A DNA stretch of 64,000 nucleotides, from NCBI GenBank assembly GCA_001972305.1, contig BDDD01002241.1:175101-239100 (forward strand). Direction: 5' to 3'. This DNA comes from Cephalotus follicularis. Its lineage: Eukaryota; Streptophyta; Magnoliopsida; Oxalidales; Cephalotaceae. Positions 58,840 through 64,000 of this stretch are shown here, one piece after another. Below the pieces are notes generated by a model. It searched no databases and had not been told where the DNA came from. It was given only the letters and a program-made list of their open reading frames with translations. The translations under genes were made by a program, and so were the position numbers. The stretch's first letter is position 1. Each line of letters starts with the position of its first letter.

Positions 58840-60122
58840 TATATTAACGTGTCTGGTTATTATTAATTAAATACTTAATGGTATAATGCATTAAATATAA
58901 GTAAGAATTTGTCTTATCAAAATGGCGTCAAACCTGAAAAGTTTTTTTTAGTGCGATAACGAAAAACATCATTATAATGCAAGGTCGGTGGACCTGTTTT
59001 TTCAGGGTAAGTAATGAGTAATGCAATATGATCAAATGATCAAAAGAATTATTTACATTTAATGTAACCAATAGGGTACGATTGTGATATCAATAGTTGT
59101 AATGAATTGAAAGGTGGTCTTTCATTAAGAAACCGATGGAGAAATTAATATCCTGGATTAGAGTATGCTACTCATGCAACAACATATCTCTGGGACCCAC
59201 TTTGATATTCGAGGGCTTACATGGGGAGGCATCCATGCTTTTGGTTCACTTATTTTTTAATTTCACTTGCATGAAGAGCCTGGATACTTGTCATGCTGAA
59301 TTAATGACAATGCCAGATTTGTATGGTTTGATTAATTGAATTTTTTAACCGCAAAGTCTCCCACTTGCTCCCGATTGGTTAATCATAAAATATACATTCA
59401 CTGTAAGTATTATATAAGACATATTTTATTTATAAATATTTTAATAATAAATTTTAATACGACATCAGAATGAAATTGATTAAAATCTGAGTTTAGTGAA
59501 CAAGTCACGTTATTTAATAGATTAAAGTGTTATTAATTAAAATAGATACTTTATGCCTTTATTTTGCGTAGTACGTGACAATGAATAATACTTAAGTATC
59601 TTAAATAATTTTTAAAAATACATAATAAAACATGATTTTTTGGTTTTACCCGTAATTTATACCTATATCCATTTTTTTTTACAGTTTAAAGAGCAAATAA
59701 TATTTATACAAATACAAAACCCCATATTATAAATCCAAATTTTCATATCAAGTCATCACACTTTTTTAACATATGTGCAGTTGTGACTTTTGATTGAAAT
59801 GTACATTCTCAATATTTTTTTTTCTCTCTCTCAGATTTATATATTTATATTATGTTATTACATATAGTATTTAACACAAAATTATAAATAAATATTAAAC
59901 AATACTCAAATATATTATGTTATATATTAAAATATATAATTTAAGTTTAATAATCAAATTTAAAGATTCTACCATTTTTTGTATTATTCTTAGTTTAATA
60001 TTTTTTTTTCATTTTGTATATTTGTAAGGTGATTATTTAAATGATTGTTTTGGGCCATACTCACTCACTCTAATATTTTCATATTTATGCTAATTGTTCG
60101 GTTAGTTTTGTGGATTGACGTT
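58840..60122. other. AT-rich intergenic DNA
   Basis: No gene or clear repeat structure recognised. A 67-codon open frame at 59136-59339 has no known motif and no supportive splice context. Confidence 0.5.
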
Positions 60123-60995
60123 TGTTGATGTAAAAATCCTTCCTTCAACAGTACCCTCGTGTAAGAGCTTGATTTATTTAAGGAAACGCTGTTGTGATGC
60201 TCCGATGAGAAGATGGTTTCTGGCTGTTAATGCTTTCCCTGCACAGAGGAACGAATACGTTGAAGGTCCAGGAGGTTGTTCTCCCGGGGACACTCCGACG
60301 CTCAAGTTAGGCCTTTGCACAGTGAAAATAAGGTTCTTTTGAGAGTAAAAATGACTGACCTGAGATATGTGTTTAATTCTTGTATTTATAGGGCTGGTTT
60401 GTAATTGTCTGAGCGTGAAATGCGGAGGTGATAGCTGTCCCCTAAGAAAATGCCGAGGATCTCGGGATTTCCCTTATCTCCACCTGATTTATCGCTACTT
60501 TCCTCCTATGATGTTTATCATATCTTATCTTTCTATATAGGAAGAGAATGATCCCTAGAATTTAGGCTGACTTCAAGGCCTTATTCCATAAATGAGGAGG
60601 AGGTCCTCTACAACAGGGCTGCCAAGGAGGCGAACCGTAGTGATGCTGCTGAGGTAGTCAGCCCCTTGCTTCAAGGTCTTCGACGTCTAGAGTTTCTCCA
60701 TAGACTTGTGCTTGAAGTGGGTGGTCTTCTGCTATGTAGCCGAGGAGGTTCTCGGCACTGATACTTCAGAGGGGGTTCTCGGCCCTGATGCCGAGGAGTG
60801 TAGTCTTTGCATAGCAACCATGGGGTGACTCCTCGGCACCTATGCCGAGGAGGAATTCTACACATGTTACTGTTTTCGTAGTTAATAAACTTTCTCTGAC
60901 CGAAGTTCGTACGAACTTCGAAACTCTTGGACACTTGGCTGTGTCTGTAGAGGACACGTGTCGCCTTTGGTTTAATTCAATTTTTTCCCATATCA
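60123..60995 (-). mobile_element. Solo LTR of a Tat-related element, TSD ACGTT
   Basis: An 873-bp segment starting TGTTGATG and ending CATATCA on the plus strand, flanked by a perfect 5-bp repeat ACGTT (60118-60122 and 60996-61000). It shares with the Tat LTRs of the left half the blocks tcccggggacactccgac, caagttag, aataaggttctttt, tgac-gacctg and tatttata. Minus orientation by comparison with 22541-23025. The segment at 60750-60855 carries repeated ctcggc/gccgag motifs, including the palindrome tcctcggcacctatgccgag. Confidence 0.9.
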
Positions 60996-63586
60996 ACGTT
61001 AATTCTTATTTTAAGTGTTACAGTTTTGTTGATCCCATATACATTTATTAAAATTCGTAATATAACCGTCCATAATTTTATACGCATAATAGTTGTTTTC
61101 GTTTTTTTTAATCGTTAGTTTGACAAATTTTTAAAAATGAAAACCAAAAGTGTACTCATACGTGCACAATATCTTTAATTTTCCGTCACGTATATTATTA
61201 ACTATTCTTTAAACGTTTCTATAGACGTAATGTAAAATACCCTTTTTATAGGGAGGGTGTCAAATAGCCCCCGAATTGGGATTATCTGGACCTAAAGCAT
61301 AATATCGCAATGCAACGTGTCATTATGGTATACCAAGCGGGTGTATATGTGGACTTGCACAAGTATGTCAGGTGTATTTTTTACGCATACCAAGCAACTT
61401 CATAATATTGACCTCATCACACTCGCATCTTAAGAAATGCCTTGTCACATTCAAGTAGGGTCCATCACACAAGTGAGACAGAGGTAATGTCCTCGTTACA
61501 AGAGATACTTTCTTGTAATATTCACGGCGATTTAATGTTTATACCACGGTTTGTAACCACAGTTTTGATAGTTGTATTCTCGTTATATTTTTAAGTTTAA
61601 AAAAGAAAAGAAAAAGAGGGGAGATTACATCAATTAAGAGTAATCTATTTAGTGAAGATAAATAGTTGTTAATCCTTGACCCTCAACTCCCTAACTATCC
61701 AGTACTAAAATCCCAAAATTTGATGCAGTAATGGTACCTCTCTCCCGTTGCTATCCCTTATATGGTGGGATTTGAATTAGATTAGCTGTCTGTGGTGAAG
61801 ATTACATCAATTAAACAGCGCCACATTTTTATGAATTGAGAAGGATTGTTTGTTAGGACGTGGTGGCCTAAAAATTGTTGCCACGTCGCTTTTAAGGAGT
61901 GAGGTCCTCCATGTGTAATCAGTTGATATTGGAGGAGTACAACTTGTTGTGGAGATAGATGCAAAGGTAAGGACGTTAGTTTCCTATTTCACTATAAATT
62001 TTGTGATAAGAGAGAAATGTAAGTTACATGGCCCCACCAATCACATGCAAAGCGTTTTTGCATGAAAGCTTGTTGCCAATCACGTGCCCATTTAATGTTT
62101 ATATTTAAGGTGTATTCTGTAGGCCCTTTCTTCTCCTTCAAGGGCTTCAATCAGTCACGAAAACCTACTAGAGAGCCTTGCCAGTTCTCTGTCTAAACAA
62201 CTACTATTTTCTGTAGAGCATGTAAGACTATTGCTTGGTTAAGTAATATTATGTTATTGTGCATGCAGTAAAATATTGTTGTGACGTGTTTTACAGTGTT
62301 ATGTCGTGCATTTCTATGACAAAAATTTTTGGTAAATTGACAAGTTACAGTGGTGTGATTAAAAATTATATCAAATTAATATTTGATAAATATGTATTTA
62401 AAAATATTTTGAGAGTGTATAATTACTGAAATAGGTATTATATTACATTTTTTTTTATAATTTTAGAGATATTCATCTATTAATTTGTAACTTAAATTAA
62501 TAAAATTAATTAATAATGTATATTATTGTGATAATATTTATATTTCTTATTAATCAAAAGAAAGAGAAGAACCCTATAATAAATAAAAAGTAAAAAAGAA
62601 GAAGGAATAAACGTACATATGATTATAGGGGATATAAATTGTCTAAACTCAAAAATTCATTAATCACTTTGCAGTTGTTCGTAATTTTGTTTTTGAACAA
62701 CAATTTTGAGACAACAACCACTATATACTATGACAAATTTCAATCAACAAATGTTATGGATTACAACAACTTATATTTTAATTATCAAATATTAATATAA
62801 TGCAGTGTGGTCTCTAAGTTGAAGCTCCCGTTACATTGCCAAACTCAGCCTATATAGAGGTGATAAAATGGATCATTGTGCGAAATAACTATTAGTTTAT
62901 AAAGCAATTATTGGGTGGACACGGTCCAACATAGACACATTCTATCTCTCCAAAATAAAACAATATTTTATATAGAGAAATATAGTGTATTCATGATAGA
63001 TTTTGTGTTCAACCAAAAAAATTTCTAGTTTCGATTTAACGGATTTATCATTAGTGAATACTGAGTAAAAAATTATTAGTATCTAAACGAATTGTCAATT
63101 TTTGATCCATATCATAAACAATGAGTAAACATATACTTCTCAAAATATCTAACTTTTTTTTCTTTAATTATAGCCAAATTTTTTTATTTAAACTCTTGCA
63201 AAAAAAAAAAACATAATATTCAAAATAAAACATAATATATAACCAAAAAATACATAAAATTATATTTGGTTAGACAAGTAGCAAGTCCAAATCTAACAGG
63301 TAAGGTGTCAAACGGAGTCGGGTTTAACACGTAATGGGAAGAAAGTACCCTAATTTAATCAGATTATAATTTTAGACCCATATAAACAAACTTGGCTTTA
63401 ACCTAGGTTAGAGTCAAATCATTCAATCACTAACTAGTTTATTAATTCATAATTCGTATTTTTTTAAATCAAACCGTTAAATTTAGTTGTTGTATCTATA
63501 TTGATCATTCATATAATCAATTGGATATCACAAAATATTCAATTTTTGTATATTTATGCATAATAATTCAATAATTATATGAGTTT
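60996..63586. other. AT-rich intergenic DNA
   Basis: No gene recognised. It contains a short inverted repeat gacgtggtggc / gttgccacgtc near 61857-61889 and a less AT-rich stretch at about 61980-62220 with CACGTG-like words and possible promoter-like sequence, but no coding region follows it. Confidence 0.5.
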
Positions 63587-64000
63587 TGATGTGGGAAAAA
63601 ATTAAGTTAAATCTGATGCGACACGTGTCCTTATGCAAACACGGCCAAGTGTTTAAGTGACAGGAATTGATGAGTTAAAGGCAGAGGAGGCCTGTTGACC
63701 TTTAAAACAGTGATATAAGGAGGACTCTTCCTCGGCATAAGTGCCGAGGACACCCAGTGATTTTAGTGTAAACATTATCCACCTCGGATCCATGTCCGAG
63801 GACACCATTTGAGGCAACTCAGCCGAGGACACCCTCGGCCATATAACAAGTCATCTATTCCAAATGACTCTATAATCAGGGAGTCAAGAAAGCGACAACT
63901 CAGGGAGGACCTCTCCTCGGCATAAGTGCCGAGGACCCGCCCAATGGTTCCACTTCCAAGATTTCTTTCCTCAGACAAAGAACCAAAGGCCATCCAATTC
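63587..64000 (+). mobile_element. Start of a Tat-related LTR, cut by the window edge
   Basis: The plus strand reads TGATGTGGGAAAAAATTAAG, then gcgacacgtgtcctt and cggccaagtgt, which align with the minus-strand start of the solo LTR 60123-60995 (TGATATGGGAAAAAATTGAA, gcgacacgtgtcc, cagccaagtgt). It is the same family in the opposite orientation. It contains two exact copies of the 22-nt palindrome tcctcggcataagtgccgag plus ga (63729-63750, 63914-63935) and related cctcgg...ccgagg pairs. It continues beyond the window. Confidence 0.8.

Overview
This is nuclear DNA of a flowering plant, almost certainly a core eudicot. The evidence is split genes with GT-AG introns, a 27-exon ERECTA receptor kinase gene, an MIKC*-type MADS-box gene, and dense nested Ty3/gypsy, Ty1/copia, hAT-like and SINE remnants in AT-rich DNA. 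I cannot name the species from the sequence alone.

Left half (1-32725): a decayed Ty3/gypsy element of the Tat lineage lying on the minus strand. Reading along the plus strand one meets its 3' LTR (5538-6029), a plus-strand (antisense) additional ORF with its own leader (6551-8907), a hairpin-rich spacer, then minus-strand integrase, archaeal-type RNase H, RNase H, reverse transcriptase, protease and gag, the primer binding site, and the 5' LTR (22541-23025). Nested in it are two solo LTRs with perfect 5-bp target duplications (13598-14487 and 14623-17187) and a truncated Tekay-like chromovirus 3' half (18018-21646). The Tekay LTR itself carries a hAT-type MITE (19840-20386). Two direct tandem duplications have multiplied this region. 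Block A is 6276 bp (second copy 4867-11142, first copy running off the left edge). Block B is 10826-23528 repeated at 23529-32725, without the two solo LTRs.

Middle (32726-54657): about 2.4 kb of intergenic DNA with fold-back MITEs leads to a complete but short MIKC*-type MADS-box gene on the plus strand (8 exons, 185 residues, 35160-38584). Convergent to it on the minus strand lies ERECTA. A third direct tandem duplication (block C, about 7.29 kb, from the last MADS intron to ERECTA intron 7) has produced a full ERECTA gene (46774-54657, 27 exons, 976 residues by my exon sum), a 5'-truncated ERECTA copy (exons 8-27, 39483-45428), and an orphan copy of the last MADS exon (45828-45875).

Right end (54658-64000): the ERECTA promoter, then gene-poor AT-rich DNA. 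It contains a fold-back MITE, a pair of 256-bp direct repeats enclosing a tRNA-derived SINE head and a GC-rich island, a Tat-related solo LTR with a perfect ACGTT target duplication (60123-60995), and the start of a related LTR in the opposite orientation (63587 onward).

The two working host genes are a receptor kinase of organ growth and stomatal patterning (ERECTA) and a MADS transcription factor of a class usually active in pollen. They are neighbours but need not be functionally linked. The standout feature is three independent direct tandem duplications within 64 kb, one of which created a partial receptor-kinase gene. An assembly artefact must be excluded for each.
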